A program made the translations under genes and the position numbers. A stretch of 64,000 nucleotides of DNA from M3007 sp046160625 (GTDB lineage: Bacteria > Bacteroidota > Bacteroidia > Chitinophagales > Saprospiraceae). Positions 1 through 8,073 of this stretch are shown piece by piece. Position 1 is the first letter of the stretch. Every line of letters starts with the position of its first letter. Below the pieces are notes generated by a model. The model worked only from the letters and a program-made list of their open reading frames with translations. It ran no database searches and was not told where the DNA came from. The stretch spans positions 26,281-90,280 of the forward strand of contig JBJXGZ010000155.1 of NCBI GenBank assembly GCA_046160625.1, written 5' to 3'.

Positions 1-105
1 TTTTTCTTTGTTGTTGTCAACACAAATGACATTATTGCCGGTTTCGGCAAAACAAGTTCCAGTTACCAGCCCAACGTAGCCAGTTCCAACGACGGCGATG
101 TTCAT
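1..105 (-). CDS. UDP-glucose 6-dehydrogenase, N-terminal fragment (cut by window edge)
   Basis: Only the first 35 codons lie in the window. The ATG is the complement of 103-105 and the reading frame runs off the left edge. The protein begins MNIAVVGTGYVGLVTG, the glycine-rich NAD-binding motif (GxGYVG) typical of UDP-glucose/GDP-mannose dehydrogenases, and continues CFAETGNNVICVD with the acidic residue at the end of the second beta strand. Full-length members (about 440 residues) oxidise UDP-glucose to UDP-glucuronate for surface polysaccharide. UDP-N-acetylmannosamine dehydrogenases start in a similar way, so the substrate is inferred. The gene points away from the rest of the window; the upstream DNA carries three CCGGAAC palindromes. 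Confidence 0.85.
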   Translation of the reverse strand, partial: MNIAVVGTGYVGLVTGTCFAETGNNVICVDNNKEK

Positions 106-130
106 GTAAAAATCAGGTGTAGGTTGTAAC

Positions 131-208
131 CCGGAACCGCGTTCCGGGGGGTTGATGAAACCCGGAACGCTGTGCCGGGATGTAATACGCCCCGGAACAG
201 CGTTCCGG
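131..208. repeat. Three CCGGAAC-N3-GTTCCGG palindromes
   Basis: Three 17-bp palindromic units lie at 131-147, 162-178 and 192-208, spaced 31 and 30 bp apart. Each has arms CCGGAAC and GTTCCGG around a 3-bp centre; the middle unit has one changed base in its right arm. They sit between divergent genes, in the 5' region of the dehydrogenase. Three related units occur at 38985-39067, where they are part of a coding sequence. The family name and mechanism are unknown to me. Confidence 0.85.
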
Positions 209-322
209 GATACAAGAACCGCAAAGGTATGGCGAGCCAAGCGAAGCGGGGTTGCAGAATATAATTTTTAACCCCGCGACACAAATGCTTGTTTTTTAAT
301 ATATTTTTCGAGCCAAACCCCC

Positions 323-330
323 TACTTTTG
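323..330 (+). promoter_or_regulatory. Bacteroidota -7 element
   Basis: TACTTTTG fits the TAnnTTTG consensus and lies 19 bp before the ATG at 349. I did not find a convincing TTTG/TTG at the expected upstream distance, so only this half of the promoter is supported. A start site about 7 bases downstream would give a very short leader, which supports ATG 349 over upstream TTG starts. Confidence 0.45.
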
Positions 331-348
331 AACGAATTTGGATTTCTA

Positions 349-1491
349 ATGCAAACACCTATGGATTGTTCGGTTTCTGATGCAATTGCCTCAAAACGCT
401 GGCTGGTTATCCCTTTATTTTTCTTGTTGCAATTTTGTTTAATTGCCCAAAAGCCTTCAGCCAACATCGTGCCGAATCCCAGTTTTGAGCGTTTTTCCAG
501 CGCTCCCATAGGTTGGTCATACAAGGGCGCATACTTTGGCGAAGTGGTGAAATATTGGTTCAGTGCCACGACGGCCAGTCCGGATATTTATGGTCCGGGC
601 GTTCATGTTCCAATGGATTGGGCTGACAAAGGATTTGGCGATCAAAAACCCAGAACAGGCAAGTGTATGGCGGGCCTCACCCTTTTTGGATGCACCAATG
701 GCAAGCCACATTGCCGGGAATTTGTGGAAATCCAACTGGCCGAGCCACTGGTAGTTGGGCAGGCGTACCATGTGGAATTTTGGGTTACGCACCTGGCTAA
801 ATCTCTGCAAATCAACAATTTGGGGGCTTATTTCAGCATAAGCGAAATTAAAAGGCATACTGATGAGGTGCTGGTGCGGGATGCACAGGTGAACGCAAAG
901 AACATCGTACCCGCACCCAATGGTAAATGGGTGAAGCTGAGCGGCCAGTTTGTGGCAAAATACGAGGCGGAATATGTGGTCATTGGCAATTTTCAAGACG
1001 ATTTCAATACGCTCTCTGTAGCGCCTAAAGCAGACTGCTTCAACTATGCCTACTATTATCTCGATGATGTGTTGGTGAAAAAAATACCGCCGTATATGCC
1101 AGTGCCTGTCAAACCAGACGATCTCTCCTTACAAAAACTGGAACCTGGCAAAACCATTCAATTGAAAAACATCTATTTTGAATTTGACAAGGACGAGCTG
1201 ATGCCGCGCTCTTTCGTGGAATTGAACAAGTTGCTGAAAATCATGCGCGAAAATCCCAAACTCAGCATCGAAATAGTAGGGCACACCGATGCTTTGGGCG
1301 ATGATGATTACAACCTCGACCTCTCCCGGAGGCGGGCTTTGGCCGTGGTGAAATTTTTACAGGAAAATAAAATCAGCAAAAACAGGCTGCGCTCGCATGG
1401 AGAAGGAGAGGCCAAGCCAATTGCGAGCAATGAGACGGACGAGGGTAGGGCGCAGAATAGAAGGGTGGAATTTGTGGTGGTGAAGAAATAG
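349..1491 (+). CDS. Secreted OmpA-family protein with N-terminal beta-sandwich-like region
   Basis: The protein has 380 residues when started at ATG 349; an earlier TTG in frame would add a segment unlike a signal peptide. The N-terminus has a basic stretch and a hydrophobic core (RWLVIPLFFLLQFCLIAQ) consistent with a signal peptide. Residues from about 35 to 230 begin NIVPNPSFE, an opening typical of galactose-binding-like beta-sandwich domains in this phylum. From about residue 275 (IYFEFDKDEL) to the end is an OmpA C-terminal domain, with GHTDALGDDDYN and LDLSRRRA carrying the Asp and Arg that bind peptidoglycan. The likely role is an envelope protein tethered to the cell wall. It converges on dcd with an inverted word repeat between the two. 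Confidence 0.85.
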   Translation: MQTPMDCSVSDAIASKRWLVIPLFFLLQFCLIAQKPSANIVPNPSFERFSSAPIGWSYKGAYFGEVVKYWFSATTASPDIYGPGVHVPMDWADKGFGDQKPRTGKCMAGLTLFGCTNGKPHCREFVEIQLAEPLVVGQAYHVEFWVTHLAKSLQINNLGAYFSISEIKRHTDEVLVRDAQVNAKNIVPAPNGKWVKLSGQFVAKYEAEYVVIGNFQDDFNTLSVAPKADCFNYAYYYLDDVLVKKIPPYMPVPVKPDDLSLQKLEPGKTIQLKNIYFEFDKDELMPRSFVELNKLLKIMRENPKLSIEIVGHTDALGDDDYNLDLSRRRALAVVKFLQENKISKNRLRSHGEGEAKPIASNETDEGRAQNRRVEFVVVKK

Positions 1492-1587
1492 TTTGAGTTG
1501 TTTGAAGGGTTTGAGGGGTTTGAGGGGTTTGAATAGCCAGAGAACGCAAACGCATCAAACAATTCAAACCCTTCAAACCCATCAAAC
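1491..1587. repeat. Word-repeat hairpin (GGGTTTGA) between convergent genes
   Basis: The left arm at 1491-1531 is a run of the word GGGTTTGA or close variants. The right arm at 1547-1587 is the reverse complement built of TCAAACCC words. The 41-bp arms pair with several mismatches around a 15-bp loop. The structure fills the whole gap between the OmpA gene and dcd and touches both stop codons, so it may end transcription from both sides; there is no long T-tract. Confidence 0.75.
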
Positions 1588-2120
1588 TAAAAATTCCGCC
1601 ACATCATACTCTCCACCGGCTTATCCGTGCGCTCGTTGTACTTGGCGTTCTGTTTTTTGTTGTAATAATTTTCAATATCGCCTTCTACGAGGAAGTAAAT
1701 AAGTTGCCCGATGGGCATCCCTGCGTACACGCGCACGGGCATCACACAGGAAATTTCGAGTGTCCAGTTATTGCAAAAGCCCACATCACCTTTGCCCGCA
1801 GTGGCGTGGATGTCAATCCCGAGCCTTCCTACGCTGCTCTTTCCTTCTAGGAAAGGCACGGAATTGTGGGTTTCGGTATATTCCTCCGTCACGCCGAGGT
1901 AAAGTGTGCCGGGTTGCAGCACATAGCCATCGTCGGGGATTTCAAAAGTATTGATCCGGTTGTGACGCTTGGCATCCAGCGCATGGTCTTGATAAACAGC
2001 GAAGTAACGACCCAAATGCACATCGTAGGAATTGGTGCCCAGGCATTCAGGACGGAAAGGCTGGATCACAATTTCGCCTTTTTCGATGGCTTCAAGGATT
2101 TTTTTATCGGTAAGTATCAT
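1587..2120 (-). CDS. dcd: dCTP deaminase
   Basis: This cytosolic enzyme deaminates dCTP to dUTP, which feeds dTMP synthesis. The product has 177 residues from the ATG at 2120; a TTG two codons upstream is less likely. The family signature is clear: KSSVGRLG at 94-101, HATAGKGDVGF at about 105-115 and NWTLE ending in the probable catalytic Glu122. The length fits the trimeric Dcd family. The sequence does not tell monofunctional deaminase from the bifunctional dCTP deaminase/dUTPase with certainty. A -7 element with a TTG upstream precedes it. Confidence 0.93.
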   Translation of the reverse strand: MILTDKKILEAIEKGEIVIQPFRPECLGTNSYDVHLGRYFAVYQDHALDAKRHNRINTFEIPDDGYVLQPGTLYLGVTEEYTETHNSVPFLEGKSSVGRLGIDIHATAGKGDVGFCNNWTLEISCVMPVRVYAGMPIGQLIYFLVEGDIENYYNKKQNAKYNERTDKPVESMMWRNF

Positions 2121-2134
2121 AGTCAAAAAGCCCG

Positions 2135-2168
2135 CAAAAGTAGCTGAATCTGCCTAACTTTTTGTCAA
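2135..2168 (-). promoter_or_regulatory. Probable dcd promoter
   Basis: On the minus strand TACTTTTG (complement of 2135-2142) fits TAnnTTTG. A TTG (complement of 2166-2168) lies 23 bp upstream, at the wide end of the usual spacing. The dcd ATG begins 15 bp downstream of the -7 element. Confidence 0.5.
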
Positions 2169-2193
2169 TGACTTTGTTTCTCTTTTGAACCTG

Positions 2194-2267
2194 GGATTGT
2201 TGGACTTTAATCACTGGACTTAGATCAGTCCATAATCAAGCGTCTACTGTTTAAAGTCCAACAATCC
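2194..2267. repeat. Perfect 17-bp inverted repeat with GGACTTT word
   Basis: The arms at 2194-2210 and 2251-2267 (GGATTGTTGGACTTTAA and its complement) pair perfectly around a 40-bp loop, which itself contains another GGACTT. The same word makes the much larger hairpin at 28912-29050. It lies just upstream of the CoA-binding gene. Confidence 0.8.
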
Positions 2268-2282
2268 AATATCTTACAAAAT

Positions 2283-2642
2283 ATGAAAAAGACCTTAGTC
2301 CTCGGTGCTACGCCCAATGCCGCAAGGTATTCCTATATCGCCACTAAGCGCCTCGCGCAGTATGGCCACGAAGTCGTACCCGTTGGCATTCGAAAAGGTG
2401 AAATTGAAGGGATCAATATTGTGGAAGGAACCCCCCACGAAGAAGGCGTAGATACCGTAACGCTTTATCTCGGCGCAGACCGGCAGCCGGAATATTATGA
2501 CTACATTCTCTCCCTCAAACCCAAGCGCATCATTTTCAATCCAGGTACTGAAAACCCTGAGTTAGTTCTGTTAGCCAAAGAACAGGGTATCGAAACGGTG
2601 GAGGGCTGCACCTTGGTTATGCTTTCTATCGGTGCGTATTAA
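2283..2642 (+). CDS. Small CoA-binding-domain protein
   Basis: This is a 119-residue single-domain protein of the CoA-binding (YccU-like) family, a Rossmann fold. It opens MKKTLVLGATPNAARYSYIA, giving the glycine/asparagine loop after the first strand, and ends with GIETVEGCTLVML, the family's conserved cysteine region. It is a little shorter than typical YccU proteins. The biochemical role of the family is not settled; binding of CoA or a related nucleotide is assumed from the fold. The start at ATG 2283 follows a word-repeat hairpin, and a good intrinsic terminator lies downstream at 2820. Confidence 0.8.
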   Translation: MKKTLVLGATPNAARYSYIATKRLAQYGHEVVPVGIRKGEIEGINIVEGTPHEEGVDTVTLYLGADRQPEYYDYILSLKPKRIIFNPGTENPELVLLAKEQGIETVEGCTLVMLSIGAY

Positions 2643-2681
2643 ATTAAGTTTATGAGGAAATGAAAACTTTCTGTGACCAGA

Positions 2682-2740
2682 ATCCGTATAGACGTATAAA
2701 GCGCACAAAATAAAAAAGATTGGCTATACGATATGCGGAT
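2682..2740. repeat. Imperfect inverted repeat in intergenic gap
   Basis: The word ATCCGTATAGACGTATA at 2682-2698 is mirrored by TATACGATATGCGGAT at 2725-2740, with a few mismatches and an A-rich loop. It is another intergenic hairpin with its own word. Nothing else was recognised between 2643 and 2819. Confidence 0.45.
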
Positions 2741-2819
2741 AATCAGTTTTAAAATCTCTTCGCTCGCAAAAGTTGAGTGAAAAAATACGGTAGGAAGATT
2801 GTTTTCATTTGGTTTTTGG

Positions 2820-2850
2820 ACCGCTCGACGTAAGGTCGGGCGGTTTTTTT
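2820..2850 (+). terminator. Intrinsic terminator
   Basis: The stem arms 2820-2829 (ACCGCTCGAC) and 2835-2844 pair over 10 bp with one G-T wobble and a 5-base loop, followed at once by seven T on the plus strand. It would stop transcription from the CoA-binding gene. Its T-tract overlaps the stop codon of the opposing glycosyltransferase gene. Confidence 0.85.
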
Positions 2851-4834
2851 ATGCCTTGAAAAAAACCGCCAGATCACGCTCCACTTCCCAGTCTTTTGCA
2901 AAAAAGAAGTTGAGTCGTGCAGCAGTTTCTTCATTGACGTTCAAATCTTTGAGTGTGTCCAGAGGCGAGAAAACCCCGGAGCGAAGCGTTGGCAAGGTGC
3001 TGTTTTGGGCATTTGGCGCATAGCCGACCCAGGTTTTTTGACCGAGTAAAACGGCACCCCAGTTTTTCAAGAGCAAGCCTCGCTTTCCTGAAAAAATGAG
3101 CCAGGCTGGGAGGGTGACTAGTAGCCCCATACAAATACACAAGTCGATCAATCGCTTATCCCTCCGATGGCTGGGTTGGGCGATGTTGTAGCGAATGTCT
3201 ATCGTGTATAATTCTCCCGGCTCGTCCTTGCTGCTGCTGCCAATAATGCTAAGGCTTTCTTCAGGCACTATCTTGTAAGAAACGGAAGGGCCAATCTGTG
3301 CCATGTTCGCCATGATTTCCTGGGAACCAATGTCTTTAGAGCAAAAAATGATCTCATTAGCCTCGTAAATGCGTACCAATTCAGCCAACCCCACCCCCAG
3401 CCCCTCCCCTTCAGGGAGGGGGGCTGCACTCGATAAAAGCACGGCCACGGCTCCCCTCCCTGAAGGGGAGGGGCTGGGGGTGGGGTCCACCCGCCCAATA
3501 AAGTTTTTTCCATCTGCGCCTACCCGATTCAACAGCCCCAATACCCGCGCGCACTCGCTTTCGGAGCCAACCACGAGCAGCTTTTTAACTTTTGAACGCC
3601 CCAGCCGGAAATTGCCAAATTCCCAAAAATGCGCCGCCAGGCGAATGCCCACCGTGGAAACCACCGCCCACACCGCCCCCATCAGCACCAAAGCCCGCGA
3701 TGGCCTGTAATCCAAATCCAATAAGCCATACACCGCCGACAAAATGAGGGTGCCAAGACCAAGACCACGCAGTAAGCGGCTCAAATTGTACTTAGCGTCG
3801 TACCCACCACTGAGCCACACCGTGCCGAGCCAAATGAGGATATAAAGTGGAAAATTGAACCACAAAACATTGGTTTTGAACCAGGTAGGGTCGTGGTAGT
3901 AATAATTTGCCCAAAAGTTTTTGAGCAAAACAAGGCCAACATAAATGGCCAAAGCATCAAGCGCGGGCAACCAGGTTTTTCCCAGAAAATTGCGGAACAA
4001 GGTCAAACCCGCCCTGAACCAAATAGCGCCCTGCAACATCAGCACGAACAACCCCGCCCGCCGTCCGCTGAAATGTTTGCGGGCAAAAATGATCATGGCC
4101 TGATAGAAGGTGCGCACATAGTTAAGCGTGCCTTTTTTGGTGCTTTCGCCTTTGTAGTGGATGATCTTGGTTTCAGGAAAATAATAGTTTTTGAAGCCCG
4201 CTTGCTGGATGCGGTACGAGAGGTCAATGTCTTCGCCATACATAAAAAACGCCTCGTCGAGCAGTCCGCATTTGTCCAGGGCCGTTTTGCGAAGGAACAT
4301 AAAACAGCCCGCCAGCACGTCCACTTCATTGATCTCGTTTTCGGGTAAATGCCCCAAATGATAGCGGTTGAAAATGGAGCTTCGCGGAAAGAGCGAAGAA
4401 AGGCCAAAGGTCTTGCAAAACGCCACCCAAGGCGAGGGGAACCCGCGTTTGCTTTCGGGCAAAAACTTGCCACTTCCGTCCAATAGTTTGCAGCCGAGGG
4501 CACCCGCTTCGGGGTGTGCGTCCATGAATGTCAGGCATTTGCGAAAAGTATCTTCCTCAACCAGTGTGTCGGGGTTGAGCAGCAAAACGTATTCGCCCGT
4601 GCTTTGCCGAATGGCCTGATTGTTTGCCACCGCGAAGCCCGGGTTGCTGGTATTGACAATGAGTTTGACTTCCGGAAAACGTTTGCGCACCATGCGCACG
4701 GAGTCGTCGGCAGAGTTGTTATCCACCACCCAAACTTCGCCATCAATGCCCTGCAAGGCGCGGCGCACCGAGCCGAGGGCCTGTTCGAGGAAGTGGCGGA
4801 CGTTATAATTTACAATGACGACGGATAAGCGCAT
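2849..4834 (-). CDS. Family 2 glycosyltransferase fused to membrane and Rossmann-like region
   Basis: The product has 661 residues from ATG 4834; the upstream TTG at 4843 is less likely. Residues 1 to about 240 are a GT-A domain: SVVIVNYN at the start, LLNPDT at 85-90, and YGEDIDLSYR around 199-208 with the base-providing acidic pair. This resembles rhamnosyltransferase-type enzymes acting on a nucleotide-sugar donor at the inner membrane. Several hydrophobic helices follow (about 260-410), then a Rossmann-like segment (KKLLVVGSESE) and a region like the start of polyprenyl-phosphate sugar transferases (KRLIDLCICMGLL) that seems to lack the catalytic part. A GC-rich palindrome is inserted in frame at residues 450-482. 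It lies 22 bp after the lipase gene on the same strand, probably cotranscribed. Confidence 0.85.
   Translation of the reverse strand: MRLSVVIVNYNVRHFLEQALGSVRRALQGIDGEVWVVDNNSADDSVRMVRKRFPEVKLIVNTSNPGFAVANNQAIRQSTGEYVLLLNPDTLVEEDTFRKCLTFMDAHPEAGALGCKLLDGSGKFLPESKRGFPSPWVAFCKTFGLSSLFPRSSIFNRYHLGHLPENEINEVDVLAGCFMFLRKTALDKCGLLDEAFFMYGEDIDLSYRIQQAGFKNYYFPETKIIHYKGESTKKGTLNYVRTFYQAMIIFARKHFSGRRAGLFVLMLQGAIWFRAGLTLFRNFLGKTWLPALDALAIYVGLVLLKNFWANYYYHDPTWFKTNVLWFNFPLYILIWLGTVWLSGGYDAKYNLSRLLRGLGLGTLILSAVYGLLDLDYRPSRALVLMGAVWAVVSTVGIRLAAHFWEFGNFRLGRSKVKKLLVVGSESECARVLGLLNRVGADGKNFIGRVDPTPSPSPSGRGAVAVLLSSAAPLPEGEGLGVGLAELVRIYEANEIIFCSKDIGSQEIMANMAQIGPSVSYKIVPEESLSIIGSSSKDEPGELYTIDIRYNIAQPSHRRDKRLIDLCICMGLLVTLPAWLIFSGKRGLLLKNWGAVLLGQKTWVGYAPNAQNSTLPTLRSGVFSPLDTLKDLNVNEETAARLNFFFAKDWEVERDLAVFFKA
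3389..3485. repeat. In-frame GC-rich palindrome inside the glycosyltransferase gene
   Basis: The arms at 3389-3423 and 3451-3485 pair over 35 bp with one mismatch around a 27-bp loop. Each arm is a string of CCCCTCCCC/CCCCAGCC words with a small internal palindrome (CCCTCCCTGAAGGGGAGGG). On the minus strand it reads TPSPSPSGRG at one end and PLPEGEGLGVG at the other, so it adds about 33 residues without a frame break. I know this sequence type as a recurrent repeat in Bacteroidota genomes. A short relative lies in alaS at 19452. Confidence 0.9.
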
Positions 4835-4855
4835 GGGGCGCAAAGTTGGTGTTTC

Positions 4856-6190
4856 TCAATCAAACACTCCCACAACAACGCCCTGCGAAGATTTAATATT
4901 CCTAAGGTTCAACTGCCGACTATTCAAAACGAGTGGGATTGGGCCGGTCGTGACCGTAGGGAAAAACATATCTACCCCATTCATAAATGGGAAACTACCA
5001 AAAGTGCCCACTGGGGTTAGTTCTGTCACCCCGTCGCCGTCGTCATAGAGGAAGTAGGTAATGGCTGTTTTTGAGGCAGGAGCGTACTGCGGTGTGGAAA
5101 GTACCGAAGCTGCGACAGTAAGCGTATCGCGGCCATTAATTATTCCTTGACTGGCTGAAAAAACATTTACTACCGTTTGATTGTCAACTTTGGGCAAGCC
5201 CGCCAGCAATATTCCCGCCAGTGAGGTTGGTGGTGGAATGGTGCGTAAATACACTAAACTATTGAGGTGAATAATGCCTTCCCGGAAGTAATGTATGACC
5301 CGTTGGTTTGAATTAGGCGGGGTGGTTACGAATTCAAAAGTGGTGTTTGCTTTGATGTTTTCAGGGCCGTATTTGCCCTCAACATTGGTCATGAACGTGA
5401 AATCTGGATTGTTGCCGACGCGTTCGCCAGTGAGAGGATTTACCTCCCAGATTTCTACTTTAGCGTTTTCTAGTGGGGTGTTTTCGCCAAAATAAAGCAC
5501 TTTTCCCGCGATGCAAACCAATGGCCCTTGTGGCTTAATGTCGAGCGTTGAGGGAAGCCCGTTGTGAAAAAACTGCCAAACTGCGGCAAAAGATTCCCGG
5601 CTTGTGGCGATCTGGTAGTGGTCTTTGCCGGGGATCATGATGTTGACAGCACCTTGAATGTCACCCCCGTTGACAATCAAATCGTCCATGCTCCATAAGT
5701 TAAGCGTTGGTTCCATACCATCAGATCCAGCAGGGCCTGACTGCAAAGAAGAGCCAATGTGCACATAACCGTCAACTTTGGCGGCTCGCGTCGCGTCGGA
5801 AAGATAGGTGTAACAGACTCCGCCGCCCGCGCTGTGGCCCATAAGGCGAACTTGAGCAGCACCCGATTCGGCCAGTACTTTGTCTATGAACTGGTCGAGC
5901 AATTGGGTGGTTGCAGCCCCTCCAAACTGGTTGAGGCTGTTCCAGTCGAAAGCATGGATATTGTTGGAGTGGTATCCGTTGGTCGTAAACAGTTGTTGAA
6001 ACTTTGTCCAGGTATCGCCGGAGGCCAAAAAACCGTGCACCATCACCACAGGATACTCGCATGTATCGCAGCCCACAGGAAATGGGGGTGGGCTGTTTTC
6101 CTTATCAACTTCGGTATGCGTCAATAGTTCGGAATGAGTACAGGCGAGTGAACCTAAAGCGAGTAAAATGAATAGAAAAATATGGTGCAT
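4856..6190 (-). CDS. Alpha/beta-hydrolase lipase-like lipoprotein
   Basis: The product has 444 residues and a lipoprotein signal ending LGSLAC with Cys17, so it is probably anchored in the outer membrane. The hydrolase core has VVMVHGF at 48-54 (oxyanion loop) and GHSAGG with nucleophile Ser120, as in triacylglycerol lipases and esterases. Residues from about 230 on form beta-rich domains (VCIAGKVLYFGE and ASVLSTPQYAPAS), perhaps for binding or positioning the substrate. The true substrate is unknown; lipase is an inference from motifs. The start ATG is the complement of 6188-6190. The glycosyltransferase gene begins 22 bp after its stop. Confidence 0.85.
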   Translation of the reverse strand: MHHIFLFILLALGSLACTHSELLTHTEVDKENSPPPFPVGCDTCEYPVVMVHGFLASGDTWTKFQQLFTTNGYHSNNIHAFDWNSLNQFGGAATTQLLDQFIDKVLAESGAAQVRLMGHSAGGGVCYTYLSDATRAAKVDGYVHIGSSLQSGPAGSDGMEPTLNLWSMDDLIVNGGDIQGAVNIMIPGKDHYQIATSRESFAAVWQFFHNGLPSTLDIKPQGPLVCIAGKVLYFGENTPLENAKVEIWEVNPLTGERVGNNPDFTFMTNVEGKYGPENIKANTTFEFVTTPPNSNQRVIHYFREGIIHLNSLVYLRTIPPPTSLAGILLAGLPKVDNQTVVNVFSASQGIINGRDTLTVAASVLSTPQYAPASKTAITYFLYDDGDGVTELTPVGTFGSFPFMNGVDMFFPTVTTGPIPLVLNSRQLNLRNIKSSQGVVVGVFD

Positions 6191-6555
6191 AGATCAAAAA
6201 TTTGAATGGGTAAGGTTGTAAAATGTCAGGCAGAAACCATACTGTTTGCATTACCTTTTTTATCCAAGAGCAAGTGACAACACAAATCCGCCTCTCCGCA
6301 GCATAAATGTGCATGGCGATACCTTCCTCGGATTGACAAGAACTCAGTAGGACGGCCATCACTGCCGCTAATGTGCGTCCGCTAGCCGCTCAATTTACAT
6401 TTTTTTACATTTCTTATAATTCCCCTGATAATTCGATTGGTCGAGACCCTGAACTTTTGTGGCATCAATTTCAAAAAAGGCGATCATTTTTCCTGATTCG
6501 ATTTTTGCAATTGACCTCTATGCTCAAATTTTCACTCACCAATCAATTGATTTTT
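6191..6555. other. Divergent intergenic region without a recognised gene
   Basis: These 365 bp separate the lipase gene from the aspzincin-like gene. The open frames here lack start sites, signals or family motifs that I recognise. The A/T-rich stretch at about 6400-6550 probably carries the promoter of the plus-strand gene, but I could not place a good TAnnTTTG. Confidence 0.5.
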
Positions 6556-7926
6556 ATGAAAAATTCAATTTCAATGTGCCTTTTCGTTGTGGCAATGTGT
6601 TGTTTTTTAACCAATGCAAGTGCCCAATTTTCAACTCCAGCCGAAAAAATACCGGAACACGCCGAAGAAAGCACTACCCCAGATGAACACAACGAACGCG
6701 TTATTCCTTGTAACAGCGTGGACGCACTAAACTCAAAACCTGCGCCTCCTCCAAGTTTTCAAAAGATGCTTGGCTTATGGGCTTATGGTTTTGGTATCAA
6801 CAAGACCGGGGCGCATCTCCAATTTAAGCCCAACGAACGCCGTCCGGAAAACAAAATAGGTCGGATAATTGCCGGTTATCGCGATCTTTCAAAAGCCACG
6901 AGGGCTCAAAAAGCGGCCAATGAGTTTGATGTTTTCACTTTGGGCACCAAAATACAAATGAGTACCGCCCACCTTGGCACTCCGCCGGAAAGCACCAGCC
7001 CGGTATTGGTAAATTACGGGTGCGTCGCTTGCAAGTCTTTTACCCAGGAGGAGGCGGATTTAGTAGTTAAATCGTACAAATTGGCTTTCGAATACGTCTA
7101 TTATGCCAATGAGGTCGTAGATTTTATCTACGACTCTGATTCCTGGTGGAGCGACAATATGTGGGTTGATGGCTTCAACGCTGGGTTGGACGATACTAAT
7201 AATGGCAAATCCATGGTGGTTTCCGCTTCGAACTGGTCGCCGCGTGCCTGGTTTGGGGCGTACAATTATTATAATTTGTGGACGCTGCATCAAGTATGTG
7301 AAGACCTTTGGATTCGTTTCAACAACCCTGGATTGGTCTTTTTTACTCGCGGAAAAGGATGTTCGGGCCACTATGGATATCATTCCCCAGTGGGCCGCAT
7401 TGTACTCTGTGATGACTTTTTTAATGATGTGGCCAATTATACGGAGGCAGACAAACCCAAAGAAATGGCACGAAGAATCATCCATGAAATGGCGCACTGG
7501 ATAGAGACAGATGCCGGCTGGGTGGCCGATGGGCATGATATTAAGAAGCCAAATTCAATCATACGAGCGCATGGAGTGGCTGAAAAACATTACGGTCCGG
7601 CAAAAGCGAAACATTTGGCAGAAGCACACCCCAGTTTTTCGGTGAGAAACAATGACAACATTGCTATATTCATGATGCGCCTCGGTATGGCGATCAAATC
7701 GGGTGTGCTGACAGAGTTTCCACCCGGCGGAACGGACGATTATCCTGAAATCCCAAATTTGCCGCCCTTGCCACCCGACCCGCCCCACGGGGGCAACGAC
7801 CCGGTTCCGCCAAGCGGTGTGGATAAATGTGTTGATCCAGAAACCCACCCCAAACCTTACGAAATTGATTGGGATTACATGCGGCAACATTGTTTGAAAA
7901 TGTACAATCCGTATTCAGAATTTTAA
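6556..7926 (+). CDS. Secreted aspzincin-like (M35/peptidyl-Lys type) metalloprotease
   Basis: The protein has 456 residues from ATG 6556, chosen because it opens directly with a signal peptide (MKNSISMCLFVVAMCCFLTNASAQ region); an in-frame ATG at 6520 is possible. HEMAH at 310-314 is an HExxH zinc site. It is followed by YGPAKAKHLAEAHPSF and a NNDN segment, matching the YG...LA...P...N-A-D-N pattern of lysine-specific metallo-endopeptidases of the deuterolysin clan. The last 60 residues are rich in proline and glycine. No T9SS sorting domain was seen, so export beyond the periplasm is uncertain. A 29-bp hairpin follows the gene. Confidence 0.75.
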   Translation: MKNSISMCLFVVAMCCFLTNASAQFSTPAEKIPEHAEESTTPDEHNERVIPCNSVDALNSKPAPPPSFQKMLGLWAYGFGINKTGAHLQFKPNERRPENKIGRIIAGYRDLSKATRAQKAANEFDVFTLGTKIQMSTAHLGTPPESTSPVLVNYGCVACKSFTQEEADLVVKSYKLAFEYVYYANEVVDFIYDSDSWWSDNMWVDGFNAGLDDTNNGKSMVVSASNWSPRAWFGAYNYYNLWTLHQVCEDLWIRFNNPGLVFFTRGKGCSGHYGYHSPVGRIVLCDDFFNDVANYTEADKPKEMARRIIHEMAHWIETDAGWVADGHDIKKPNSIIRAHGVAEKHYGPAKAKHLAEAHPSFSVRNNDNIAIFMMRLGMAIKSGVLTEFPPGGTDDYPEIPNLPPLPPDPPHGGNDPVPPSGVDKCVDPETHPKPYEIDWDYMRQHCLKMYNPYSEF

Positions 7927-7992
7927 GGTTCGCATAACCGCAGCATCTTGGCCATAAAGCGTGAACTTTGCTAAGCCAAACATTTCAAGATT

Positions 7993-8058
7993 GACTTTTT
8001 CGATGGGGATACCTCCGAGGTATTCAAAAACCTCAGAGGTATCCCCATCGAAAAAGTC
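7993..8058. repeat. 29-bp hairpin between secreted-protein genes
   Basis: The arms 7993-8021 and 8030-8058 pair over 29 bp with one mismatch around an 8-base loop. The word GGGGATACCTC makes up the middle of the stem. It ends 15 bp before the start of the next gene, so it will lie in that gene's leader if transcribed from upstream. There is no T-tract after it. Confidence 0.85.
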
Positions 8059-8073
8059 CATTATTCGCTGCAC

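Noticed and set aside
6105..6362. 85-codon minus-strand frame overlapping the lipase start
   Set aside because: A lipoprotein-like start (LLSSCQ) is seen, but the rest is not protein-like and overlaps a well supported gene start.
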